DNA from: Pontiellaceae bacterium
Lineage (GTDB): Bacteria; Verrucomicrobiota; Kiritimatiellia; Kiritimatiellales; Tichowtungiaceae
Assembly: GCA_025457785.1 (NCBI GenBank)
Contig: JALOTS010000067.1
Coordinates: forward strand, 1-8,836
Length of the DNA stretch: 8,836 nt
Direction: 5' to 3'
This document shows positions 1-7,027 of the stretch, in pieces. The stretch's first letter is position 1; each line of letters starts with the position of its first letter. Below the pieces are notes generated by a model, which was not told the origin of the DNA, did no database searches, and saw only the letters and a program-made list of their open reading frames with translations. The position numbers were made by a program, and so were the translations under genes.

Positions 1-135
1 TTGGAAAAGCTGGGTTTCAAAGAAAGACAGCTTAAAATCGAGTGCGTATATCCCGTAAAAATATATTCTATGATGGCGGAAAAAGATTTTTCTTGGGATC
101 TGAACTATCGAAGGGATGTTACCTTCGTATGGTGA
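1..135 (+). CDS. 3' end of an unidentified protein gene (partial)
   Basis: The frame is open from the first base and ends at TGA 133-135, giving 44 residues that begin LEKLGFKERQ and end RRDVTFVW. The start lies outside the window. The LEKLGFKE string resembles the late segment of GNAT acetyltransferases, where 'EKLGFKE' is common just before the last strands, but the rest is too short to confirm that, so no function is assigned. The stretch is more A+T rich than the genes to its right. Its last 17 bases overlap the end of a convergent small ORF on the minus strand. No clear terminator follows it: a hairpin at 260-280 lies 125 bases downstream and has no T-run. Confidence 0.5.
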   Translation: MEKLGFKERQLKIECVYPVKIYSMMAEKDFSWDLNYRRDVTFVW

Positions 136-229
136 TGATGACGGAGACGGCTTCCTTCCTGTTGCAGCCAACGTCCCGCGGGTAGAGAATAGCTTCACAA
201 ATCAGTCCGGTGATTCGCAGCTTGAGCAT
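119..229 (-). CDS. Small hypothetical protein, 36 aa
   Basis: On the minus strand an ATG (227-229) opens a 36-codon frame that ends at TAA (119-121). The product begins MLKLRITGLICEAILYP and ends SVIITIRR; it is basic and fairly hydrophobic, with two cysteines. The main support is a strong ribosome-binding site: AAGGAG sits six bases before the ATG (complement of 236-241). Its 3' end runs convergently into the end of the plus-strand gene at 1-135, an arrangement compatible with two real genes. I do not recognise the sequence. It could be a true small protein, a remnant of a longer gene, or a chance frame behind a good Shine-Dalgarno sequence. Confidence 0.35.
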   Translation of the reverse strand: MLKLRITGLICEAILYPRDVGCNRKEAVSVIITIRR

Positions 230-435
230 AGTAATCTCCTTGGTTTGGGTTAATGAAACGAGGTTTCAGGGTGAAACCTCTCCGTGTGTTATTCCAAGGA
301 ATCGGTGTGAATTAAGGGGATGATTTCATGTACGGGGCAGAGCGGGAAAACAAAGATTCGAAACGGAACTTGTTTAAACGATAAAACCCTGAACAAATTT
401 CAACATTCGGAAACCGGCAGCCGGCGATACAGCGG
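230..435. other. Intergenic region with a perfect 9-bp hairpin
   Basis: Between the small minus-strand ORF and the tRNA I see no convincing gene. Positions 260-280 form a perfect inverted repeat, GAGGTTTCA-GGG-TGAAACCTC. It lies downstream of the plus-strand gene ending at 135 and upstream of the minus-strand ORF, and neither strand has a T-run after it, so it is a poor intrinsic terminator. A weaker hairpin (CCGG-CAG-CCGG, 414-424) lies just past the 3' end of the tRNA on the minus strand and is followed by TTT; it may help end the tRNA transcript. An 18-codon frame at 328-384 (+) is noted but not called as a gene. Confidence 0.5.
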
Positions 436-523
436 CGGAGGAGGGGGGATTCGAACCCCCGGTACCTTTTAAGGGTACACACGCTTTCCAAGCGTGCTCA
501 TTAAACCACTCTGACACCCCTCC
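436..523 (-). tRNA. tRNA-Ser, anticodon GGA
   Basis: Read on the minus strand this is an 88-nt class II tRNA. The acceptor arm GGAGGGG (523-517) pairs with CTCCTCC (443-437) with one G-U pair. The anticodon stem CACGC/GCGTG encloses the loop TTGGAAA with anticodon GGA (487-489), which reads serine codons UCC and UCU. The long variable arm has a 5-bp stem GTACC/GGTAC, as expected for serine. The T arm is GGGGG-TTCGAAT-CCCCC. The discriminator base is G (436), which bacterial SerRS expects. The following bases are CCG, so the terminal CCA is not encoded and must be added by tRNA nucleotidyltransferase. Confidence 0.96.
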
Positions 524-538
524 ATAAACTGAGCGCGG

Positions 539-567
539 AACCTACCACGTCCTGTTCGGGAAATCAA
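539..567 (-). promoter_or_regulatory. Probable promoter of the tRNA-Ser gene
   Basis: On the minus strand TTGATT (562-567) lies 17 bases upstream of TAGGTT (539-544), which is preceded by TGG in the manner of an extended -10 element. The predicted start is about 8 bases before the mature tRNA 5' end, a typical leader length. An A+T-rich stretch (about 579-592) just upstream could act as an UP element. The -10 match to consensus is only moderate, so position and spacing are the main support. Confidence 0.4.
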
Positions 568-706
568 CCGGACGAAGGATTTAATTTAAAAGGAAGACAT
601 GCTGCCGGAATTTTTTTCATTCGGAATGGCGGAATGTTTGGAATAAGGGAACAGAGGGTTCGTTGTTTCACAGGGCATCACTCCGGTATTCCTTCATTCC
701 CTTCTT

Positions 707-1759
707 TCACGGACATCTTCCCGGAAAATTCAGGCCGAGCATCGGATCGAATCCGAACATGAGGTTCATGTTCTGCAGTGCGTTTCCGGCCTGACCTTTC
801 ATCAGGTTGTCGATGTGCGAGATCACCCGCAGCCGGTTGTTGCGTTCGTCCACATCCACAATCAGATTGCAGAAGTTGGTTCCGTTGACCTGCGCGGTGC
901 CGATGTTGGCTTTGCTGTCAAAAAGCCGGACGAACGGCTTGCCGGCATAAAATGTTTTGTAGGCATCCATGAGCTGTTTTGCGCTCATCGTGTCGTTGAG
1001 ATTGGCGTAAAGGCAGGAGAGGATTCCCCGGCACAGCGGAAGAACCTGCGCGGTCATGGTGATCCGGATCGGTTCGCCCGCCAGTGCGCTCAGCTCCTGT
1101 TCGATTTCCACCATGTGCTGGTGTCCGGCCAGTTTGTAGGCGTTGATCTGTTCATATCGCGAAGGGTAGTGGAACGCGGGCGACGGTTTTTTGCCTGCGC
1201 CGGAAACGCCGGTTTTGCAGTCGCAGATGACACTTTTCGGGTCGATCAGTTTTTCCGCCGCCGCCGGGGCGAGCCCGAGAATGCAGCTTACGGCGAAGCA
1301 GCCGGGATTTCCGGCCAGTTTCTGCTCTGCGCCGAACGGGTGAAGTTCGGAAAGACCGTACACCGTCTGCGGCAGAAGCTCCGGCGCCGCGTGTACAGGG
1401 TTTTTGCCGATGAAGGTGGCGTAGGCGCTGTATTTTTCCGGCGTGGTAAACCGGAAGTCGCCGCTGTAGTCCACCACATGGGCTCCTTTGGCCAGTTCGT
1501 TCGCGGCGGTCTGCATGCCGACTCCGTCCGGAGTGGAAAAGAAAACCGCGTCATAGATTTCCTGCGCCTTCGGATCATCGGGGGTTCGGATCAGCTCGTC
1601 GCAAAAGCCGTGCAGATGAGGATACAGGTCGCTCATCTTCATGCCGGTTTCGGCGGCGGCGACCAGACATTTTATTTTAAATTCAGGATGTCGCAGAAGC
1701 AGTTCCGTGATTCCCACGCCGCCGTAACCGCCCGCACCGATAATTTTTACGCTCTTCAT
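707..1759 (-). CDS. argC: N-acetyl-gamma-glutamyl-phosphate reductase
   Basis: A 350-residue protein that matches the type 1 ArgC family in length and motifs. ArgC catalyses the NADPH-dependent reduction of N-acetylglutamyl phosphate to N-acetylglutamate semialdehyde, the third step of arginine and ornithine synthesis, in the cytoplasm. The N-terminal Rossmann motif GAGGYGGVG is at residues 8-16. The catalytic cysteine is C154 in AGNPGCFAVSC. KTGVSGAGKKPS (182-193) and GHQHMVEIEQEL (212-223, with the conserved H-x-H) are the other family signatures, and the C-terminal DNLMKGQAGNALQNMN is typical. The ATG (1757-1759) has GGAG 8 bases upstream. No other arg gene is in the window, so it appears to be a single-gene unit. 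It is divergent from the phosphoesterase gene, with 89 bp between them. No intrinsic terminator is visible after the stop. Confidence 0.95.
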   Translation of the reverse strand: MKSVKIIGAGGYGGVGITELLLRHPEFKIKCLVAAAETGMKMSDLYPHLHGFCDELIRTPDDPKAQEIYDAVFFSTPDGVGMQTAANELAKGAHVVDYSGDFRFTTPEKYSAYATFIGKNPVHAAPELLPQTVYGLSELHPFGAEQKLAGNPGCFAVSCILGLAPAAAEKLIDPKSVICDCKTGVSGAGKKPSPAFHYPSRYEQINAYKLAGHQHMVEIEQELSALAGEPIRITMTAQVLPLCRGILSCLYANLNDTMSAKQLMDAYKTFYAGKPFVRLFDSKANIGTAQVNGTNFCNLIVDVDERNNRLRVISHIDNLMKGQAGNALQNMNLMFGFDPMLGLNFPGRCP

Positions 1760-1795
1760 TTTAAATCTCCGCTCGCTTTGATTGCGAATCCGGCT

Positions 1796-1823
1796 AATAT
1801 AGACGCTCCGGTGGCAGTGCCAA
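1796..1823 (-). promoter_or_regulatory. Probable argC promoter with palindrome over the -35
   Basis: On the minus strand TTGGCA (1818-1823) and TATATT (1796-1801) are separated by 16 bases. Each matches the sigma-70-type consensus at five of six positions. This predicts a leader of about 30 bases before the argC start codon. The -35 hexamer overlaps an 11-bp hyphenated palindrome TGGCA-n-TGCCA (1812-1822), a possible operator, although it could be chance. No equally good promoter is visible for the divergent phosphoesterase gene. Confidence 0.45.
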
Positions 1824-1848
1824 GAACTAAAACAGAGAGGTCGTACAA

Positions 1849-2358
1849 TTGAAAATCGGGATTATATCCGACACACATGGACAGGTGGACATGGCGGTGG
1901 CTGCGGCCCGCGAATTTATTTTTCGCGGGACTGAGGCGGTTTTTCACTGCGGTGATGTCGGTTCTGATACAGTTTTGACGGAAATGGCCGCGCTTTTCCA
2001 GGAGATCGACATCCCGTTTTATGTTGTACTCGGCAATACGGACAGCCATGCCGATTACCGGTTTTATTCACGGGAAATCGGCGTAAATCTGCTCGGGCGC
2101 TTCGGCGAGATGGATCTGGCCGGACGAAAGATTGCGATGCTGCACAGCGACGATGAACAGCGGTTTTTTGAAACGGTTGAATCGCAGCAATACGATTATG
2201 TTTTTTTCGGGCACACCCATGTCTGCCTCGATGAAAAGCGGGAAAAAACCCGTCTGATCAATCCCGGCGCCGCCGGACGGGGAATGCACCCCTCCTGCGC
2301 GGTAGTGAACCTCGTTGAAGACGATGTCACCTTCTTTTCGATCCGGCGGCCTGAATAA
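1849..2358 (+). CDS. YfcE/MJ0936-family metallophosphoesterase
   Basis: A 169-residue cytoplasmic protein of the calcineurin-like phosphoesterase superfamily, at the usual length for the small YfcE/MJ0936 group. These enzymes hydrolyse phosphodiesters at a two-metal centre; the physiological substrate is often unknown and cannot be told here. The metal-binding motifs are all present: D8-x-H10 in IISDTHG, GD36 in FHCGDVGSD, GN63 in LGNTDSH, H99 in MLHSDD, and G121-H-T-H124 in FFGHTH. The late NPGAAGRG (138-145) is also typical. The histidine motif reads HSD rather than the usual HG, a mild deviation. The start is TTG at 1849, because MKIGIISDTHG is the canonical family N-terminus and AGAGAGG precedes it at suitable distance; no in-frame ATG fits. 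The gene is divergent from argC and is followed by a new promoter-like sequence. Confidence 0.9.
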   Translation: MKIGIISDTHGQVDMAVAAAREFIFRGTEAVFHCGDVGSDTVLTEMAALFQEIDIPFYVVLGNTDSHADYRFYSREIGVNLLGRFGEMDLAGRKIAMLHSDDEQRFFETVESQQYDYVFFGHTHVCLDEKREKTRLINPGAAGRGMHPSCAVVNLVEDDVTFFSIRRPE

Positions 2359-2367
2359 TTTCGCGGA

Positions 2368-2397
2368 TTGACAGATTGTGCGGGCGGGTAGAATATT
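2368..2397 (+). promoter_or_regulatory. Probable promoter of the large secreted-protein gene
   Basis: A perfect -35 TTGACA (2368-2373) is followed by TAGAAT (2389-2394) at a 15-base spacing, or by AATATT (2392-2397) at 18 bases. Ten bases separate the phosphoesterase stop from the -35 hexamer. Its position argues against the in-frame GTG at 2378 as a start, since that codon lies between the -35 and -10 elements. Confidence 0.45.
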
Positions 2398-2443
2398 CGC
2401 GACGCAATGCGCCTTCGTACGGTTTTCAAACGGGAGGAGTATT

Positions 2444-5400
2444 ATGAAATCAATCAGATTCTGTGCGGTTCTGTTGGCTCATCTTTCCCTGATCACGGCC
2501 TCGCCGGCATGGGCGGGCATCGTTGATGATAATTTTAATGACAACACCAAAAATCCTGCGAAATGGGGCGACGATATTTTTGTGGATGACGGCACCAATA
2601 TCTTTCTTATCGAAACAAACAGCCGGCTGGAGCTTTCAGGCAGTTCTGCTTCCGGTACGAATCATTCGAGTATTGTCCGTCCATGGATCGGCAGTTTCGG
2701 AAGCTACACGCAGAGCTGGGAGGCTGCAGTCGATGTGAATGTAGGGGCTGTTTCGCTTCCGGAGGACAACGGGCATATTTCGATGTTTTTAGCGGTTGTC
2801 GAATCCGGAGACCCGGAGTTTAGCGACCATTTGAGTATGGAACTTTATTCATACAGGGATTCAGTATCGTCGGTTCGCCGTTATTCTGTGGATGCCGCCT
2901 ATAACCATCATGAAGTGGATCTTGGCCAAGTCACCACCGCTGATCTGCAGAGCCGTTTACGCATAGCCTTCGATGCCTCGACAAAAATCCTGACAGCGTC
3001 ATACAACGGAACCCTGCTGGGATCGATGGATGTTGATGCCGCGGAAACCAGTTGGGCGATGACCAGCGGCTCTCAATTTCAACTGCTTCTGGGCGGCAGT
3101 ATGCGCGGCAGTTTCACCTACAACGGCCATGAAGTTTACGCGGACAACTTTGAACTGAGAACCGGAAACGACATGACGCATCTCCTTACCATCTGTGATG
3201 GAACCGGAAGCGGATTCTATACCAACGGTGCCAGCGTAGTGATTACCGCCTCCAATGCGCCGACGGGCTGGATGTTTGACCGCTGGATCGGTTCAACCCA
3301 GTACATCACGAGCGTGACTTCGTCTCCGGCCACTGTCACTATGCCGGCCCAGGCCATCACGCTCACGGCAACCTATAAACTCACCGGAGCAGGTTCCTAT
3401 GACGATTTTAACGACAACAACAAAGACCCCTCCAAGTGGGGAAGCGATATGCTCGTTGGATCGGGAACCAATGCCGTTCTGACGGAAATCCGCGGACATT
3501 TGGAGTTTACCGGAAGCTCGGACGGCGAGGAGGACAACACCATTCTCCGTCCGTGGATCGGCGATGCCGGCAGTTATACTCAAAACTGGGAAGTTGCGGT
3601 TGATCTCCGTGCGGGCTTGCTTGAAATGCCGCCTTGGAGCGGCCTGCAAATGTTTATGGCCGTGGCGACTGAGGGGAATATCGGAAATCGCGTCGTTCTG
3701 GGGTTGTCTGCCAGTCAGGACGAGAACGAAATGCTCAAACGGAAGTATGAATGGTCTTCCGCCGTGAACGATACGGAGCTGACGGTTCCTCCGAATGCGG
3801 GCGAGGTTTCAACCGGCGATCTCGGGGGACGGGTTCAAGTGGCCTTTGATGCCTCCACCAAAACGCTTTACGGCTCATACAACGGCATTCCGATCGGCTG
3901 GATTGATGTGGATGCCGCCGGAACGAGCTGGGGCATGAGCACCGGCTCAACGTTCATGGTTGTTCTGGGGGGAAGTATCTGGGACGCTTTCACCAATAAC
4001 AGCAGCGAGGTTTACGCGGACAACTTTGAACTCCGCTCCGGCAGCAATTTGACCTACGCGCTGACGGTCTTGTATTATGGAAGCGGCAGCGGCTTCTACA
4101 CAAACAACGCAAAAGTTCCGATCACCGCGTCGAATGCGCCGCCGGGCTGGGAGTTCGACCGCTGGGTCGGTTCGACCCAGTACATTGCAAGCGTTACTTC
4201 GACCACTTCCACCGTCACGATGCCGGCACATGCTGTCGCGCTTGTGCCCTCCTATAAACTCAGCGGAACGCCGTCCGGCGATGATTTCAGCGACAACAGC
4301 AAAGATTCCGGTAAATGGGCGGACGACATCCAGTCCGGAAGCCAGGGCGTATTGGACGAAACCAGCCAGCGGCTCGAATTTCAGGTCTCTTCGAGTGAAA
4401 ACCGGGAGTGGAATACAGTTTCACGCCCTTGGCGTGAAAGTGTCGGAAGTTATACTCAAAGCTGGGAAATTGCTGTTGACGCGCATCTCGGCACGATTCC
4501 CGCCGGAACTGATTATCTGTTTGCCAACATGAATCTGACCGTTTTCAACCGGGACGATACGAACTGGGTGGACGGCCTGCCCGCCGATCAATTAAGCATT
4601 TCGCTCGACGAAAATCAGGACGACAACAATGATGGTGATGGGCGGGAGCGCGGTTATGAAGTGACCTCCAGATCGGATGGCGCAAACCTCGGCTTTCCGG
4701 GTGCCGCCTGGCTCGCCACGGCGGATCGGGACGGACGGCTGAAAATTTCATTCGATGCCTCCCGTAAAGTGCTGCGGGCCTCCTGTAACGGCAGGGTGCT
4801 GGGGTGGCTCGCCGCCTCGAACTGGGACATGTCGAACAACGACACCTTCGGGTTTGCTCTGACCGGATCGATCGGCAACAACTCCAACGCCATCCCCTCC
4901 GGCGAAATGTTTTTCGACAACTTTGAAACGGTCGGCGCGGTTGCTCCGCCAGAGTTCACCTACACGATCAGCGGCGGCGGCGTCACCATTACCTGCTACA
5001 TCGGTTCCGGCGGCGCGGTGACGGTTCCGGAAACGATCGAGGGGTTCCCTGTTGTTTCGATTGCAGATGATGCGTTTGGCGGCTGCTTATCCATGACGAG
5101 CCTTGTTATTCCCGCCAGCGTTACCAATATCGGTTCCTATGCCTTCAGCGGCTGCGTGAACACCAAGGCGTTCCGGTTCGAAGGCAACGCTCCCGCGCTG
5201 GGCGCAGCAGTTTTTTCCGGCCTGACGGACGCGCTGGTTTATTGTGAAGCGGGCACCTCGGGGTGGGGGACGATCTTCGGAGATCTTTCCGTTAAAACAC
5301 TATATCCAGTTGCGGCAGGCGGCATGGCGATGGGCGCCGCCTTTGACGGAACCAATTATCTGATCGGCGTGGAAAATCCGGCAACTCTTGAAATCGGGGC

Positions 5401-6769
5401 ACAGATGCTTTCTCCCGCCGGAACGAAGACCAATGAGTGGATCACAACCGGGCGCACCGGGATCGCCCCGGCGATTGCCTTTGACGGCACCAACTATTTG
5501 ATGGTCTGGGAAGATGACGGCCTCGGAACGCTGAACGGAACAACCGGCTTTCAGGTTTACGGACAGCGGATCAGTCGCGCCGGCGTGACGAATGGGTCGC
5601 CGTTTGCAATTTCAAGCGTCGGAATCTGGGTCGACGGCATGAACATCATGGCCTATGGCGGCGGCATATATCTGGTCACTTATACAAAACTCATCAATCC
5701 GGCGCTCGGCGATCAGTCGCCCACCAACCGCTACATCGCCGGCCGCAGAGTACTCCCGAACGGGACGGTCAGCTCTGAATTCCGGATCAGTGATTCATAC
5801 GGCGCGGCCGGTGAAGTCGCGTTCGACGGCAGTAATTTCCTCGTGGTCTGGCGTGAAGATCAGGATGACTGCGAAATCCGCGGCCGTTTGGTCACTCCAT
5901 CCGGATCTCTTCTCGGAACGGAGCTGTCCATCGATTTTGACGGGGAGCCCAGCGACAATCCGATTACTGTGATTTTCGACGGAACCAACTATGTCGTGGG
6001 CTGGTCCGATGAGGTTGCAGACGGAAACTGGGATCTGTTCGCCCGGAAGGTCAGCAAGACCGGCACAATGGTCGGCGACGTGGTTACCATTTGCGATGAT
6101 CCCGGTATGCAGATGCTCACGGGCATGGCGTTTGACGGGGAGCTCTACCTTGCCGTCTGGTCGGATATGCAGAATCCGGACGATTGGGATATGTACGGGA
6201 GTTACGTCTATGCCCTGTCCGGCCTGCCGGGCGACGGCAAATTCCCTCTGATGAACGCCGGCGGCAATCAGCTCGGCGGGGTTAAATTCTTAAACGGAAA
6301 ATATCTTGTTGCCGTGAACGACGGCGCGATCATGGCCGACGGAGAGGAAAACCGCGGTCTCGACGGCATTGATGCCTGTTATGTCATGTTTATTCGGCCT
6401 GACGACACGGATGGCGACGGTCTGCCGGATGCGTGGGAGGTGCAGTATTTCGGCAATTTAACGAAAACCGATAACCCTGCCGCAATTTGCGCGAACGGCA
6501 TCAATACGGTGATGGATGCCTATGTTGCCGGGCTCAATCCGACCAATCCGTCCTCGTTCTTTGTGACATCTCTTGTCTGTCCTCCGTCCTCTGCAAGAAT
6601 TATCCAGTGGAACGCCGTGACCGGCCGCGTTTACAACGTGTATTGGACGACGAACCTGTTGAACAGTTTCCAGCCCCTGTACACCAATTACACGGGCGGA
6701 GCCGTTACCGACACGGTTCACAGTACGGAAGGAAAATGCTTCTACAAACTGGATGTCCGTCTGCCGTAA
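2444..6769 (+). CDS. Large secreted modular beta-rich surface protein
   Basis: A 1441-residue exported protein of unknown ligand. The ATG at 2444 is chosen because GGAGG sits 6 bases upstream and it opens a good signal peptide (residues 1-24, ending SPAWA|G). Three related modules begin near residues 27, 318 and 612 with D-D-x-F-x-D-N-x-K-x-x-x-K-W and look like concanavalin A/LamG-type beta-sandwiches. Modules 1 and 2 end in EVYADNFEL and are each followed by an InlB B-repeat-like domain (about 244-313 and 536-606; GSGFYTN...ITASNAP.GW.FDRW...VTMPA). Module 3 ends FFDNFETVG and is followed by a BspA-type leucine-rich segment (about 838-955). Seven FDGTNYLVVW-like repeats (967-1315) suggest a beta-propeller. 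DTDGDGLPDAWE (1321-1332) looks calcium-binding. The tail after W1389 resembles C-termini of other PVC secreted proteins. There is no transmembrane anchor or catalytic motif that I can recognise. A role in adhesion or polysaccharide binding is inference. Confidence 0.85.
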   Translation: MKSIRFCAVLLAHLSLITASPAWAGIVDDNFNDNTKNPAKWGDDIFVDDGTNIFLIETNSRLELSGSSASGTNHSSIVRPWIGSFGSYTQSWEAAVDVNVGAVSLPEDNGHISMFLAVVESGDPEFSDHLSMELYSYRDSVSSVRRYSVDAAYNHHEVDLGQVTTADLQSRLRIAFDASTKILTASYNGTLLGSMDVDAAETSWAMTSGSQFQLLLGGSMRGSFTYNGHEVYADNFELRTGNDMTHLLTICDGTGSGFYTNGASVVITASNAPTGWMFDRWIGSTQYITSVTSSPATVTMPAQAITLTATYKLTGAGSYDDFNDNNKDPSKWGSDMLVGSGTNAVLTEIRGHLEFTGSSDGEEDNTILRPWIGDAGSYTQNWEVAVDLRAGLLEMPPWSGLQMFMAVATEGNIGNRVVLGLSASQDENEMLKRKYEWSSAVNDTELTVPPNAGEVSTGDLGGRVQVAFDASTKTLYGSYNGIPIGWIDVDAAGTSWGMSTGSTFMVVLGGSIWDAFTNNSSEVYADNFELRSGSNLTYALTVLYYGSGSGFYTNNAKVPITASNAPPGWEFDRWVGSTQYIASVTSTTSTVTMPAHAVALVPSYKLSGTPSGDDFSDNSKDSGKWADDIQSGSQGVLDETSQRLEFQVSSSENREWNTVSRPWRESVGSYTQSWEIAVDAHLGTIPAGTDYLFANMNLTVFNRDDTNWVDGLPADQLSISLDENQDDNNDGDGRERGYEVTSRSDGANLGFPGAAWLATADRDGRLKISFDASRKVLRASCNGRVLGWLAASNWDMSNNDTFGFALTGSIGNNSNAIPSGEMFFDNFETVGAVAPPEFTYTISGGGVTITCYIGSGGAVTVPETIEGFPVVSIADDAFGGCLSMTSLVIPASVTNIGSYAFSGCVNTKAFRFEGNAPALGAAVFSGLTDALVYCEAGTSGWGTIFGDLSVKTLYPVAAGGMAMGAAFDGTNYLIGVENPATLEIGAQMLSPAGTKTNEWITTGRTGIAPAIAFDGTNYLMVWEDDGLGTLNGTTGFQVYGQRISRAGVTNGSPFAISSVGIWVDGMNIMAYGGGIYLVTYTKLINPALGDQSPTNRYIAGRRVLPNGTVSSEFRISDSYGAAGEVAFDGSNFLVVWREDQDDCEIRGRLVTPSGSLLGTELSIDFDGEPSDNPITVIFDGTNYVVGWSDEVADGNWDLFARKVSKTGTMVGDVVTICDDPGMQMLTGMAFDGELYLAVWSDMQNPDDWDMYGSYVYALSGLPGDGKFPLMNAGGNQLGGVKFLNGKYLVAVNDGAIMADGEENRGLDGIDACYVMFIRPDDTDGDGLPDAWEVQYFGNLTKTDNPAAICANGINTVMDAYVAGLNPTNPSSFFVTSLVCPPSSARIIQWNAVTGRVYNVYWTTNLLNSFQPLYTNYTGGAVTDTVHSTEGKCFYKLDVRLP
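2517..4270 (+). repeat. Two tandem copies of a beta-sandwich plus InlB-like unit, third copy partial
   Basis: Inside the large gene a unit of about 292 codons occurs twice (roughly 2517-3395 and 3396-4270). The first part recurs a third time (about 4276-4935) without the InlB-like portion. DNA identity survives in places: a 23-base run GTTTACGCGGACAACTTTGAACT is at 3134-3156 and again at 4010-4032, and the segment encoding FDRW(I/V)GSTQYI is nearly identical in both copies. This points to internal duplication of the whole unit rather than independent acquisition of domains. Confidence 0.75.
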
Positions 6770-7027
6770 GCCGCCGTCTGTGAATGCGGGGCGGACATCC
6801 CTGTCCGCCCGTGCGGACAGGGGTGTCTGCGCCGCAGAAGATATTGAATGCCGGCGCTGCCGGAAATTTTCACCGGGTTTATCCCGTAAGGCTTTGTTTC
6901 AGCAAGCCCGTCAGCCGTAACGGCCGTACGGCGGTGTGTTGCGGGAGCACGGCGGCCTTGTATTCTTCATAAGCCTGTGATAAAAGAGGGCGTTATCAAA
7001 TGAAAAGGGTCAGTAAGGAGGCGTTCT
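6770..7027. other. Intergenic region between the large gene and the paralogue array
   Basis: No credible gene is present. The left part holds the REP-like palindrome described separately. Further right are smaller hairpins: CCGGC-GCT-GCCGG (6851-6863) and GCCGTA-n7-TACGGC (6914-6932). A poor promoter candidate, TTGTAT (6958-6963) with GATAAA (6979-6984) at 15-base spacing, precedes the first paralogue; no better one is visible, so where the array's transcript starts is open. A 62-codon frame at 6784-6972 has no ribosome-binding site and simply translates the palindrome. Confidence 0.5.
6789..6830. repeat. REP-like palindromic element with two alternative hairpins
   Basis: Twenty bases after the large gene, 6789-6797 (GGGCGGACA) and 6802-6810 (TGTCCGCCC) form a perfect 9-bp stem with a 4-base loop. 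Alternatively 6791-6808 pairs with 6813-6830 in an 18-bp stem, with two G-U pairs in RNA and a CCGT loop. The two structures exclude each other. No T-run follows, so it is not a classical intrinsic terminator, though it could stabilise the upstream mRNA 3' end. The type (GC-rich, GGACA..TGTCC core, just downstream of a gene) resembles dispersed REP-like repeats found in many bacterial genomes. Only one copy is in the window, so dispersal cannot be shown here. Confidence 0.6.

Noticed and set aside
328..384. 18-codon plus-strand frame MYGAERENKDSKRNLFKR preceded by AAGGGG
   Set aside because: Too short and without independent support; recorded only because the spacing to AAGGGG is acceptable.
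815..1852. 345-codon open frame on the plus strand opposite argC
   Set aside because: It is antisense to a clearly recognised ArgC with all catalytic motifs. The translation is arginine-, valine- and phenylalanine-rich without family features, as expected for a mirror frame of GC-rich codons.
2378..2443. In-frame GTG start 22 codons upstream of the large gene's ATG
   Set aside because: It lies between the -35 and -10 of the likely promoter, lacks a ribosome-binding site and would bury the signal peptide.
6789..6830. Classical intrinsic terminator for the large gene
   Set aside because: The stems are strong but no run of T follows, so it is listed as a REP-like palindrome instead.
6784..6972. 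62-codon frame (MRGGHPCPP...) after the large gene
   Set aside because: It has no ribosome-binding site, and its first codons simply translate the palindromic repeat, a common false prediction.
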